Source: Multifurca ochricompacta
Taxonomy: Eukaryota > Basidiomycota > Agaricomycetes > Russulales > Russulaceae
NCBI GenBank assembly: GCA_022496185.1
Contig: WTXG01000031.1
Span: 124,001 to 188,000, forward strand
DNA: 64,000 nucleotides
Reading direction: 5' to 3'
Shown here: piece after piece, positions 20,132 to 31,278 of the stretch
Position numbering within the stretch: position 1 is the first letter of the stretch
Layout of the letters: the number at the start of each line of letters is the position of its first letter
Made by a program: the position numbers and the translations under genes
Notes under the pieces: model-generated
Seen by the model: the letters and a program-made list of their open reading frames with translations, nothing else
Told to the model about the DNA's origin: nothing
Databases searched by the model: none

Positions 20132-23022
20132 CTAGGTAGAATCACTGTCATCAATAATATCTATTATAGCCTTTGCCTTCCCTGTCCGCTTCCCTTTATC
20201 CTTAAAAGCAGCTATTATATCATTGTAAGGAATAAGATCAGGAATATCACACCATGACCCAAGTACTGTAGCTGCTCGCATAGACTCATCCAAGAGAGAA
20301 TGTCACATTTTTGAGACTGTTAAACCACCTTTTGAAAATGCGCGTTCAACATCAGTTGAGGTTGCTGCCATGTATATTCAGCACCACAAAAATGAAAGTA
20401 GTGATTAATAACCCACCTGGAATGGAAAGGAAGTTGATAGCCATTTGTGCAAGTGGATGGCCTGTTGCCTTCATTGCTGTCCAGTATGTGATTGGATCAG
20501 TGTTGGTGACAGTGGGCACATTAGACAGCCATTCATCCAGGGCGTCGACAGGTGTAAACTTGTCATGCAGTGCGCCAAAATATTTTGCCGAAAGGCTAGT
20601 CAGTTCCTAATTAAACGCAGAGTGAGCAATTGCCAATTACTCCTTGACATATATTTGAAATCTTACCTTTGATGTGACGCTTGATGCTGCTGTTGATGTC
20701 ATAGATGTCATAGATAGCACTTCTGGCTTGTATGCTTGCCATTCCTGTCGCGCGAGGTCCTCTGCGGCCTTGATCCACTCATGTTTCCATCCTGCCTTGA
20801 TGAAGTATGAAGTCTTGTGTCGAGGGTGAAGAACTAAGATGATTAGATAAGAAAAATAAGAAAGCAAATCTTGACTTACTCATAGCAACGCGAAATACCA
20901 AGGAATCGTCAGTAAGCACATAATACTTACTCATTAGCAGTGACCCTCGAAGCGCGGCTCCCTGGACAGTTAGGTGGAGTGACTTATTATCAATGAAGTC
21001 ATCCATTGCAGTAGTTAGAATGTCAACAATTGGGATGACATCATGTATAAGAGGGGTTTTGTTTTGAGAAATCTTCTTTGTCGCATTGATGAACAGATCT
21101 AAGAGAGGGTGCAGCTGCTCGAGTATCTTCCACTCTGCCTCTGACAACTGAAACCTCTTCAAGCGGACGCCACGTACTTTGTTGTGCTCGCGCATTACAA
21201 CGAGCAGTTGAAGCGCTGGCCGAAGTTGAAGCGCGCGGCCGATGAGTTCTGATGTGCTGTTCCATCGAGTAGCTACATCTTGTACCATAACTTTCGGTCT
21301 GATTTGGCTTCGCAAACAGCATTCTTCGAGATCTGCCTTGATGGTTGGGCTGTGGACTATCTTTGTTGCAAGCCGCCGAAGCTATGTAAAAAGCGATGTA
21401 AATAATCTGACAGTTCTGATTAATGATGTCACTGACCTTGAAGACTGAGAAGCATCCTAAATTGACCTCCGCGCAAGAAAGCGTTGGGATCCTGCCACTA
21501 TAACCAACATCCTCTACGGCTTCCTGGATCATGGCCTCATCGCTTGCCTTGACCGCGGGGTCCACTTCGTCGTTGTCCAGTTGAAAATCTATATCTTCGT
21601 TGTCCAGATTGTCCTCCTCAATGACGTCATTGACATCTATGTCTTTGAAGAGGTTGGCGTCATGCCCCTCGTCGTGCTCATCCTCCAATGGCTTGGTCTG
21701 CTGGCTGAACTGTGAGAGGATGGCCTGTAAACAACCCAATCGAACTCATTAACACAAGACAGAAAGAATAACGAGTTGCGTCGCACCTTCACGACCAAGT
21801 TGAGGATGTGCGCAAAGCACCACACGCGCATCGTCTGACCCTTGAAGCTTGGAACCAAGTCTTGAAGCTCGTCCACCATTGTATCGTTATTTGATGCATT
21901 ATCACAGACAATGGCCAGTACCTAGTACAGTAGATAAATGCCTCTGTTTTCACAGTATATAACTTGAAACATACCTTATTGTGGATTCCATATTCATGCA
22001 GGCATTCTGAGACGCGTGCAGCGAGATAAACACCAGTATGGGCTTTTGGTGCTCTGTATAATGATTAGCAACTATATTATTTATATGACAACCAGTGATT
22101 AACTTACTTGATGAAATCCAGTATCATCGACGTCATCTTGCCCTCCCGAACCCAATGGATAGTAGTGCCAATGAATGAAATAACTTGAGGCGTTGTCCAG
22201 CCATCTATACCGATGTGTAGCATTCCTTCATAAGCCTGAGAGAAAGGTAAAGTTAGATGGCAAGACACTGAAAGCGTTGTAAACCTTACCTGTAGCATCT
22301 CCATCACCTTTATCTTGCTCATTCGGAAAATCTCCCTAACATCGCGGGATACACTGCTCGCGGAAGGGGTGACGCACTTGTTATTAAGGTCATAAAAGAT
22401 CTCTAAAAGGTCTTGATCCTCAATGATTGAAAACGGCCGATTATGGCGCACGACCCAAAGCGCCACTTTCATTCGATGTGTAGCAGGATTGTACTTTGAT
22501 CCTTGAGCAAATGCAGAGAATGCTTGACTCTGTGCTGTATTTTTCGGATCGCATCGGTCCACATGCCGCACCAGATTGCTAGTACTTTCATCATGTCGAG
22601 CTCGGGAGATGTATATTAAAGGGTGACTGAATGATTAGTATAATTAGTGCATCAGGCTTTAAATCGTGATGTAGACTTACTTGCGACAATGAAATGCATA
22701 CCGCACGACGCCGCCTTTGGAAACAATCTTCGGCGCAGAGAAATGCTCGTAGACTCTAGAGGTCCACATCACCATCTGTGCTTCTGTTCGGACATAAATC
22801 TCAACTCACATAAGATAAATGTACAACACTTACTGAGCACTTCTTGTCAGATCTCTCATCCGCCTTGTATCGTTTGTTGAATTTCTCGTGTTTGGTCAGT
22901 GCTGGTGGTGAAGATGCACGCGAAGATGGTGCAGCAGATGTACCGGGTTGTTCTGCACCTGAGTCTCCACCTTCAGAGGAAGCCACCCATAACCTTTGGC
23001 GCTTGCATCGAGAGTGAACCAT
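20132..23022 (-). pseudogene. hAT-family transposase, multi-exon, C-terminal stop
   Basis: The start is taken at the ATG of MVHSRCKRQRLW (23022). A BED-type zinc finger follows over two small exons (WTSRVYEHFSAPKIVSKGG, YAFHCRK, then TSNLVRHVDRC). Then come the RNase H-fold catalytic region in several exons (including LHIGIDGWTTPQVISFIG and VQDVATRWNSTSELIGRAL) and the C-terminal dimerisation region (ALDEWLSNVPTVTNTDPITY, then STDVERAFSKGGLTVSKM). GT-AG introns of about 50-70 bp separate the exons. A TGA at 20303-20305 replaces the Arg expected after SKM, a CGA-to-TGA change. The final stop would be at 20132. The truncation removes about 55 residues after the conserved ERAFS motif, so partial activity cannot be excluded. 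Confidence 0.8.
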
Positions 23023-23878
23023 GGCGTATGACTGTGAGATTGTGTTCGTCCAAAGAAGCAAGAGGCGGCTCCACAAGAGACAAGAGATAATGTATTGAAG
23101 ACTTTTTCTGACTTGCTGCTGCTGGTTCTGTTTGACCTTGGGCTTGTTGTTGTAGAGAAATCGCTTAGTACTCAAGATAAGACAAAGAGAGAGAACGGCG
23201 CTTTGATTATGCTTCTGCTGGTTGGTCCTACTACAAGCGTTGTATGATGTACCTTTATATACTTAGAGAGGCCTAGTAGAATGTGTGCTAATGTGTTTTG
23301 AAGAGCGAAGCTGCGCAAGCGAGACAAAAGTGGATGAAACCGAGCAATAAGGATGAAACCGGATGTAAAGTAATGAACAGGCAAGCGGCCCGGAATGCAT
23401 GCAGTCTAAAAGATGCTAAGTAAATTGCTTGTGCTATGCATCAATCGCATTTGTACCATATCAGAGGCTGTCCGGCACTTAAGTCAAATTAATGTCAGAG
23501 TCTATATTATTTTTATGAAGGAGTGTACCACAAGATCGATGAGCAGGGTGTAAATCGACCGACCGAAAGCCACCGGATCAGCGGATCAACGGGAGTGGCA
23601 CTGGCACTACTGCCCCGAGCGTGCTAACGACAATCCACACAAATGTTCTCTACATTCCCTTGTTACTCTATTTTGACCAACTAAACTGGAATGAGCATTA
23701 CTTGTCTTATCTTTTACCTTATTTAGTTGATGTACTACATCACACAGCACTCGCTACTAAACTAGGCAGCTCATTTATCTTTTATTAGTTATCATTTTTG
23801 ATTTTTGCATCCGCATGAAGGCAGCATTGTCAGTCTTTCACGCACGCAGATTCACTTATGATCTTTTTTTATTGATTT

Positions 23879-25173
23879 TCAGTACACATTTTCAGGGTGG
23901 TATTTAAATTGCACAGCTATATCTAGGGACAATGTAACTACTGTGAGGATAATGTAACTATTGTGAGGACAAAGGAGTCGACATGAGAGCCATAGTGTAA
24001 AATTTCTGAGGGAAAAACAACCCATCAACCCATTGGACCGACGCGACCTAATCCGGTTCCCGCAGTCGCAGGGAGGAAATGGGCTTGAAAAAGCCCACGT
24101 GTCTTGCAGGAACCCCAGAAGGGATTCGACGTGGTGTTTGTGGTTGAAGACCTGGGGCCAGGTGTGAGCTGAGGCAGGAAGTGTGGGGTGGAAGCGTTTG
24201 GTGTAGTCGGCCATGAAGGCGTGCCCGGTAGCAAGGCGCATGGCTGTCGAGGTAGTATGTCAGTTGAAAGGAGTGGGCCAGGGATTAGTTGCAGCAGACC
24301 AGAGTGGGTGGTTAGAACCATCGGGGGGGCGGGTGATGGAGAGTGTATGGGCTTTGTAATCGCGCCCGGAGGGGTGATCGGCAGTGGGAGTGGCACAAGC
24401 GCGGTCACGCAGCCATTCTTCGCGCCAATTGTCATATGCGCAAGGGCGAGAGGGAGCGCCACTTGAGTGAGGAGAGTCACTCGTCAAGCGCACCCAAGGG
24501 GGTCGACACGCGGGCGTGGTTTGCGGACTTGGAAGCGATCGCGATCGCCTGGTAGGTCGTCATCCCCGGGACCCACATGAACGTGAGTCAGGTGTCTGGA
24601 AAGGAAGCAAGAAATTTAGTAAGGGAGCATTGGAATGATACAAAGTCACCCATGAATTGTTTGTGATCACGCGAGTGGAGGCGAGCTAGCACAGAAGAGG
24701 AGAAGGCAGTAAGGTAAATGTGAGAAGAAATAGAGAGCGCACGAAAGAAGTCACATCCAGCGCATGGTGCGCGCCAACCCAAATATCTCGACATCGGCCC
24801 ATGTCACCCTGCTCCACAGCACCATTCCATCGTTTATTTCCCCGGGAGTCCATGATGGTGGAGGCAGATGCACCAACCACCTTGCTATCGCATCGGCCCA
24901 CCTTGGAGAGGGCCACTGTGTTGTGGATAAGCACAGTGGAGGCACGTGGGAGCGGCAGGAGGTCAGCCAGTTCAGTCCTTCGAGTGAAAGGGGCACCACG
25001 CCTGCGAGGTGAATGACAAATGTTAGTCCTGTGATATTGAAAGCCTTTAGAAAGGTGAGTACATACCCAAAGCCACTCATCTCCACGTCTCGCGTCCAGG
25101 TGCCGCCGTTGTCGACGTCCAAGTTGTCAAAAGTATCCTCCATAACACTGCACAGTCGATTGAGGTCTATCAT
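23879..25173 (-). pseudogene. Passenger coding sequence in hAT element, unassigned
   Basis: The region is visibly richer in GC than its surroundings and shows coding-like text on the minus strand. From 25173 it reads MIDLNRLCSVMEDTFDNLD, then a GT-AG intron near 25005-25070, then TVLIHNTVALSKVGRCDSKV and MDSRGNKRWNGAVEQ. Later parts include DNWREEWLRDRACATP and, near 24241-24000, RLATGHAFMADYTKRFHP. The last motif recalls the segment that follows reverse transcriptase in fungal non-LTR retroelements, where a GHAF...RF text often precedes a Cys-rich patch. I could not join all parts without frame changes, so it looks broken. It lies between the transposase and the right end and was probably captured. 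The function is unknown. Confidence 0.45.
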
Positions 25174-26065
25174 TGTGTCTCACGCGCTTTGATACCCGGT
25201 CCAGCACAGCACACCAGCACCACAGGCACCAAGGAAGGGCATGAAGAAGGTGACCCAACGGCTGGCACGGGTGCGCCTATCTGGTCATTGGTTGAGCCAC
25301 GGTTTATCTTCCTTTGTCAGTTTTTCGGAAAGTAGCGTGGATGGAAGTGGGGCCTTTGGAGGAAGGTCAGATGGGAGGTAAGAAGGAAAAGTATGAAGAG
25401 CGGTGTGAATGGGTCACATGAGAGGGAGGGACCATAGGGATGAGGGGGGTCAAGGTCATGGTCTACCCAGGCGCCAGCTTCGGGTGGGCAGGCCAGGGGA
25501 GGTGTGCACGCGGCGATGGCACCGTAAGATTTACTTATGACAAAATAAAAGAGGGTTATAATAGAAATAGAGGATAATTAAAACTGGGATTAAGTGTGGC
25601 AAAAATAATTTAATAAATAATAATATCTGTGCGGGTATTCCACAAGTACCCGCCCGGGTACCCGGGGTGCCAAAATCAATACCCGGATCCGCACGAGTAT
25701 GTTCCCACGGATCACCCGGATCCGCGAGTATCAATACCCGCGAGTTTTCCCACGGCTCTACTCAAAAAACTCGCAAGTTACCCGGACTTGTGCTATGCCC
25801 TAGGCCCAGGCCATCCCGGACCAAGGAGATACACAATGTGTTCATTTATGGCTGCTTAAGATCCCTCAATGACTCTTGTTTTATGCTCAGAAGATTAAGA
25901 TAATTCATTATTCCATTTTTATTTTATTATTCTGGTCTCAATTTTATACAAGCACAACTAAAATCCACCCCAATATACAGAGATGATTAGATAGGATGTA
26001 ATAGAACATTGAATGAAAAGCCTGTCAGATAACCACACAGAATGCAAAAATAATTGACAAATGCA

Positions 26066-27191
26066 TAGTGATTGGCAGGGGTAACCCCTGGATATTTGTT
26101 TTGATACCCAGGTTACCCATAAAATGAAACACGTGCAAGTTCTTTGGTTGCATCACACATTTCAGACAATTGGCCCAGACCATCCCAGTCTGGGAGATAC
26201 ACACTTGGATACAACGCGTTCATTTGTGGCTACTCAGGATCCCTCAATAATTGCTGATTTATGTTCAGAAGATTAATTTGATTCTTTATTTACATTCTTA
26301 TTTTATTTCATTTTGTGGAACAGGCATGGCGCAGGCTTGTACTTTAGATACTACTTTACTACTATCTTATCTCACCTTGTTAGCTGCAAGGCTTAAATGC
26401 TTTCAATAGAGCAATAGCAACTACTTTATTACAGTAGTTATACAGTGTTTATATACATTCTATGTACTATATCAGCTACTAGATTAAACGAACACATTAT
26501 CTTGTTATCTTGTTTAATGATGTGATTTGATCATATGTCAGATCTTAGATGTATATTCTATGTATCTAATTAATTTGTGAATGCATTTCTGTTGTGTTAT
26601 CTATGTGTGATCATAATCATGTCAGACCAATGGAAAATCGCAGCCGCAATTGTTAAGTCAACCTTCCTTAATAGGAAGGAGATCAGACCAATATGCTGGT
26701 CCAATGTAGTCACTGCCCTATGCAGCTTGTAGATACACATGGGCCTTGTTTCAGTAAAATAATTTGATAATTAGATTATAGAATAGTCTAAAGTAGTCTA
26801 GAGAGTATTTTAGATAGTGCCAGACTGGCAGAATTGATCGTGTGTTAATAAAACAGTTGCATCAGGATTTTCAAGAGAGTGGATCACTGATAACACTTTT
26901 ATTTTACATTGCACCATTGATCTGCTTTGATATTTCATAGGATAACACTAGAACATATTTACAAAACCCCTGTAGCATACATCAAATAAAATGTAGTCAT
27001 TTGTTTGCTACAAATGTATTTTATCATTAAATTTCTGCTGATCTTGTCAATGACTGATGGCCACTTATACCTGCCAAACCCACTGCATGGGTATGGGTTT
27101 CTGGTGGGTTGGGAGTTGTATACCTGTACCTGTACCCATCAAAACCCACAGCACTTACCCACATGGGTATGAAAACCCTTGCTGATCTCTA
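26066..27191. repeat. Second family-E copy with an inserted LTR-like block
   Basis: A family-E left end TAGTGATTGGCAGGGGTAAC starts at 26066, and sequence to 27191 aligns with the reversed copy at 27335-28204. The alignment is interrupted between about 26325 and 26655 by a block starting TGTGGAACAGGCATGG, the same target sequence seen at 15724 and 30596. The left flank CAAATGCA is not matched on the right, so this copy may have fused with the outer element by recombination. No genes are seen. Confidence 0.55.
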
Positions 27192-27334
27192 GACAAAACA
27201 GACACCCTTATATATCCCAAGGGATGGTCTGTGCACACTGGGAATAAGTCCACAAGTGCTGGACAATAAACAGTGAGGGACAAAGGCCATTGGCCAAAGG
27301 AGAATCACATGCTATACTGCGCATTACTAAGTCC

Positions 27335-28204
27335 TAGTGATTGTCAAGGGTTTTCATACCTGCATGGGTAAGCACCACAGGTTTTGCCAGGTATGGGTAT
27401 GGGTATACAGCTCCCAACCTGTGGAAACCCATACCTGCATGGCAGGTTTGGCAGGTATAGGTGCCAATTATGCATTGACAAGATCAGTAGAAATTCTAAG
27501 ATAAAACACATCTGCAGCCACAAAAATAAAAGATCTCATCTGATGTATGCTATAGGGTATCTTTAAATATGTTCTAGTATTATCATATGAAATATCAAAG
27601 CAGATTAATGGTGTGATGTAAAATAAAAGTGTTATCAGTGATCCACTTCTTGAAAATCATGATGCACCTGTTTTATCAACGTGCAACCAATTCTGCCAGT
27701 CTGGCACTATCTAAAATACTCTCTAGACTACTTTAGACTATAATATAATATAATTATCAAATTAGTTTACTGAAAAAAGGCCTGTGTGTATCTACAAGCT
27801 GCATGGGGCAGCAACTACATTGCATTGCATGGTGGTCTGACCTCCTTCCTATTAAGGAAGGTTGACTTAAATGCACAAGGACAGTCACACTTGTATGAAA
27901 TGAAACCAGAATAATAAAATAATAATGTAAATAAAGGATCCTTTTAATCTTTTGAACATAAACCAACAATATTTGAGGGATCTTGAGTAGCCATAAATGA
28001 ACATGTTGTGTCCAAGTGTGTATCTCCTTGACCGGGATGTCCTGGGCTGGATGTCCGAAATGCGTGATGCAAGTAAAGAACTTGCATGCATTTTCATGGG
28101 TGACCCACAGGTAACCTGTGGGTTACCCATACCCATAGTGATGGGTACAGGTACAGGTATGGGTACCAACAAGGATACCCCAGGGTTACCCCTGCCAATC
28201 ACTA
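27335..28204. mobile_element. hAT-like non-autonomous element, family E (870 bp)
   Basis: The ends are TAGTGATTGTCAAGGG and CCTGCCAATCACTA, an imperfect terminal inverted repeat. The flanking 8-mers are CTAAGTCC and CCAAGTCC, one difference apart, and the LTR into which it inserted joins cleanly across it. It lies in reverse orientation to the copy ending at 27191, so 26640-27190 and 27335-27860 form a long inverted repeat around a 143-bp LTR piece. Ends are rich in GGTACC, GGGTAACC and CAGGTA motifs. It has no open frame of note. Confidence 0.75.
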
Positions 28205-29000
28205 CCAAGTCCATCACTAATCAGCTGAGTAAGGTGAGAAAGAATGTAATAAAGATAACATAAAAAGTCCGATACTCCGGAATCTAATCTAATCTAATCT
28301 ACAGCTGAAGCGACCTTTAGATGCCTGAAGCATCTCCAGACACGTCCTGTGTCAACAATAATACTATTATCTATCTCACCTAGTGTTTAAAAGTCCAGTC
28401 CAGTCTGGTTTTTTCAATATATTTCATGTGGACTGGACTGGCAACTGGTCTATAGTAACTCAAATATACTGCAACTGCAGACTGGACTGCTTAGGACCAG
28501 TCCATACCAGTCCAGTTTCAGTCCAACAACTGGTTGCAACCAGTTTTCATGCAACCAGTTCAGAACTGGTCTGAACCAGTCCAAACTTGTTACGAACCCT
28601 GCTGTGTTGTCTTGTTCCTTTTTCCTTCACGTGACCAGTTGTTTGACCCTGCTTGGCCTTTGTTGATTATGCTTTTGCCTTCCTTTGCATCTGTTTGTTT
28701 CTTATCTATGACTTGTCTTCTTTGCTTATCAGTGACTCATACATTACACAAGGACTCTTACGTATTTTCCCACCAGAATTGCAACTATACCAAATACATC
28801 TTGGTATATTCTCATCTGACCCACTCTGGCCCCATTTCCCCTTTTAGCTATATTATGACTTTGTTGATACACTGAGTACTCTACTCCAATTTAGACTCTG
28901 ACCTCTGTTACGTATATAAGGCCCACTTAGATAGCCCTGTATGCCTTAGACTCGACTTCTTAATCAACTTGGTGCATTACCTTCTGGGTGATCTCTAAGA

Positions 29001-29477
29001 TAGTGATGTTCTGGCCTGGCTTGGCCCAAAAGCCACGGCTTTGGCTTGGCCTGAGGCGGCTCCAGCTTTCCTGAAGTCTGGGCCAAGCCAAAGCCGCCAC
29101 AGATGGCTTGGCCCTGGCCTGGCTTGGCCCAAGCCGCGGCTTTTGGCAGAGAGAATTTTATGACATATAACCAGTAGTTATAGTTCAGCTAATCCAAATC
29201 TGACTTAGTGTGTTACGTATTGCAAAGCTATATCGAAGAAAAAGTTTGAAATGCCACGATAAACATGATCATGTGACCCAAATCAACCACTTTGTGATCA
29301 GATTTCTACTGATTTTGACGATTGCTATTGCACTTGTATGTACTGTTGAAAGCCGCGGCCTGAGCCGGCAGCTTTGGCTTTTAGTTTCTCTGAGCCGGGC
29401 CAAAGCCCTTGCTGGGCTGTCACAATGGCCTGGCTTGGCCCGGCTTCCGGCTTTGAGCCAGGCCAGGCACATCACTA
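29001..29477. mobile_element. GC-rich hAT-type MITE (477 bp), copy 1
   Basis: The ends are TAGTGATGTTCTGGCC and GGCCAGGCACATCACTA. The 8-bp duplication CTCTAAGA is perfect (28993-29000 and 29478-29485). Terminal arms are packed with GGCTTGGCCC/GGGCCAAGCC motifs, while the centre is AT-rich. It is closely similar to the copy at 32629-33120. No coding capacity. Confidence 0.92.
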
Positions 29478-29785
29478 CTCTAAGACCTGACTTCTGAATC
29501 ATCTCAGCGCTTCTGGCACTTCTCCACTCAACAGTACTAAGGGATTAGCTCCTTGGTATTGACTCATCACTCGCCTCCATACACTCGTAACACAGAGTAC
29601 ACAGACCTCATAGTTCCACTACACAACTTAGTCACATGTCGTGCTGAACACCCACACCAGGCATTACAGAACTGGTCAGAGGTCAGTTCCCAGACACTTT
29701 CAAGACAAGAGATGTGCTAAAGTTAACCACATAAACTAAACTGTAGGAATATTGGTCATATATCATGGACTGGTTATTACAAGGA

Positions 29786-30416
29786 AAGATTAGATTAGAT
29801 AAAGACAGAGCATTCTAATATAGATAACTACCATTAAACACTGCACAGAATGCAGATAGTGATGGATGCATAAGGCTTAAGGCAATCAGAGACACTCAGA
29901 ATTGTGCATAGAGCAAGTATATTACTATTACTACTATCCTACAAAGTTTCAGATCAGATCATGCATCTGATCTGAAGTGAGACAAGAATCAGTTACAGTG
30001 ACCCAAAAAGGTGATTCAATGATGCATCAGATTAAATTGCCTATATCTCCATGAATACCACTCATAATTACATCATTCCTTTTTTGGTATAAAGCTATTA
30101 TGTACATCTGCCAGGCCTACACCAAACACGTGGCTCTGTTTGGCCTAGCTTTGTTATTAATTTACAAATAACCAGAAAGTGCCAAACATTGAATCACATT
30201 TTTGAGTCACTGTAACTGATTCTTGTCTCGCTTCAGATCAGATGCATGATCTGATCTGAAACTTTGTAGGATAGTAGTAATAGTAATATACTTGCTCTAT
30301 GCACAATTCTGAGTGTCTCTGATTGCCTTAAGCCTTATGCATCCATCACTATCTGCATTCTGTGCAGTTTTCAATGGTAGTTATCTATATTAGAATGCTC
30401 TATCTTATCTTATCTT
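29786..30416. repeat. Fold-back element with about 210-bp arms
   Basis: Bases from about 29786 to 29995 and about 30213 to 30416 are near-perfect reverse complements. They run from AGAGCATTCTAATATAGAT on one side to ATCTATATTAGAATGCTCT on the other, and meet at GACAAGAATCAGT / ACTGATTCTTGTC. A Tc1-type MITE (29996-30212) occupies the exact centre. Without the MITE the element would be a continuous palindrome of over 400 bp. Confidence 0.85.
29996..30212. mobile_element. Tc1/mariner-type MITE (217 bp)
   Basis: Terminal inverted repeats CAGTGACCCAAAAAGGTGAT on the left and, read inward, CAGTGACTCAAAAATGTGAT on the right are flanked by TA on both sides. The termini resemble those of the larger Tc1 elements in this window (CAGTGCCTCACAAAACTGAG). 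No coding capacity. Confidence 0.85.
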
Positions 30417-30886
30417 TAAGGCTCCAAAAAGACCGGTCTAGTCCGGTTTTTAGGCAGTCTATCATTGTTGATGGACTGCAGACTGCATGTGTGAAAAATT
30501 GGGGCAACTGCAACTGGTGGTCTGGTTGCCATCAGTCCAGTCCAGTCTGGTTTGCCGTCTTTTTTCAGTCCAATGGACCAGACTTTTAAACACTAATCTC
30601 ACCTTGTTAGCTTATAGACTTAGATGCTTGCAGTAATGCAATAGCAACTGCTTTATCTATAGCAGCTATACAGTGGTTTTATATACAATTTAGATGTATT
30701 ATATTGCTACTAAATTAGCATTATCTCACTTGTTTATGAATGTGATTTGATCACATAATCAATCTGAGATGTATATACTCAATATCTAATTAATGATGCA
30801 TTTTTGATCTCATCAATTATGCTATCTATCTATCTATATGCAATCACAATTATGTTGGACTGCTATCCCAGTACATGTGAGCATAC

Positions 30887-31273
30887 TGTTGACACAGGAC
30901 ATGTCTGGAGATGCTTCAGGCATCTAAGGTTCGCTTCAGCTGTAGATTAGATTAGATTAGATTCCGGAGTATCGGACTTTTTATGTTATCTTTATTACAT
31001 TCTTTCTCACCTTACTCAGCTGATTAGTGATGGACTTAGTAATGCACAGTATAGCATGTGATTCTCCTTTGGCCAATGGCCTTTATCCCTCTTGCTTATT
31101 GTCTGGCACTTGTGGACTTATTCCCAGTGTGCACAGACCATCCCTTGGGGTATATAAGGGTGTCTGTTTCATCTCTTTCATGTCAGAGTTTCTTCAACCT
31201 CTGAAGTATACTTGTCTTTCTAGCCTCACTGCTACTAATTACAGTCAGTAACCAGCAGCATGTTTGTTCAACA
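30887..31273 (+). mobile_element. Solo LTR (387 bp)
   Basis: It starts TGTTGACACAGGACATGTC and ends TGTTTGTTCAACA, with a TATATAAGGG box near 31150. The 5-bp duplication CATAC is perfect (30882-30886 and 31274-31278). It is about 120 bp shorter than the related LTR at 17450-17960, the missing part lying between two copies of a CTTCAGAG-type motif. Confidence 0.92.
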
Positions 31274-31278
31274 CATAC

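Larger units (their letters stand above)
18815..25802 (-). mobile_element. hAT transposon, 7 kb, with transposase and passenger sequence
   Basis: The termini are TAGGGCCTAGCACGAG on the left and, read inward from the right, TAGGGCATAGCACAAG. The 8-bp duplication GGCCCAGG is perfect (18807-18814 and 25803-25810), and the related repeats near 26170 and 28040 show the empty target. Subterminal regions at 18830-18980 and 25620-25790 are rich in CGCGAGT, ACCCGGATCC and GAGTATGTTCCCACGGATC motifs in both orientations, likely transposase-binding arrays. The cargo is a tandem array (19163-19990), a multi-exon transposase (20132-23022) and further coding-like sequence (23879-25173). The transposase has at least one stop. 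Confidence 0.9.
16499..27191. mobile_element. hAT-like non-autonomous element (family E), enlarged by insertions
   Basis: The left end TAGTGAATAGCAGGGGTAAC and the right end, read inward as TAGAGATCAGCAAGGGTTTT, form an imperfect terminal inverted repeat. Both sides carry the same 8-bp sequence GACAAAAC (16491-16498 and 27192-27199), typical of hAT insertion, and the flanking LTR joins cleanly across it. The original element was probably about 1 kb, as in the related copy at 27335-28204. It now contains a Tc1 fold-back element, a 7-kb hAT element and, from 26066, a second family-E end. It has no transposase of its own. Confidence 0.7.
15768..28357 (-). mobile_element. Solo LTR split by nested insertions
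   Basis: The pieces 15768-15853, 16357-16498, 27192-27334 and 28205-28357, read in order, match the reverse complement of the LTR at 17450-17960 along its length. The start is TGTCAAACAATCATGC and the end CCTGTGTCAACA. Both sides are flanked by ATAAT (15763-15767 and 28358-28362), the expected 5-bp duplication. Without the insertions the LTR would be about 0.5 kb. The breaks are explained by a solo LTR (15854-16356), a hAT-like element (16499-27191) and a second hAT-like element (27335-28204). No internal retroelement sequence is present. Confidence 0.8.
28381..30595. mobile_element. hAT-like non-autonomous element, 2.2 kb
   Basis: The left end TAGTGTTTAAAAGTCCAGTC and the right end, read inward as TAGTGTTTAAAAGTCTGGTC, are a good terminal inverted repeat. 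The 8-bp duplication ATCTCACC is perfect (28373-28380 and 30596-30603), and the empty site is seen at about 26362-26372. Subterminal regions consist of many CCAGTCC/GGACTGG motifs. The interior carries an LTR-like stretch with a TATATAAGGCCC box (near 28914), a GC-rich MITE (29001-29477) and a fold-back element (29786-30416). No transposase is encoded. Confidence 0.85.

Noticed and set aside
26640..27860. Long inverted repeat read first as a single fold-back element
   Set aside because: The arms are two family-E copies in opposite orientation with a piece of LTR between them; target duplications explain both.
18670..28200. GGGTAACC/GGTACC-rich stretches as telomere-like or CRISPR-like repeats
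   Set aside because: Spacing is irregular and they fall at the ends of family-E elements; fungi have no CRISPR arrays and the motif is not TTAGGG.
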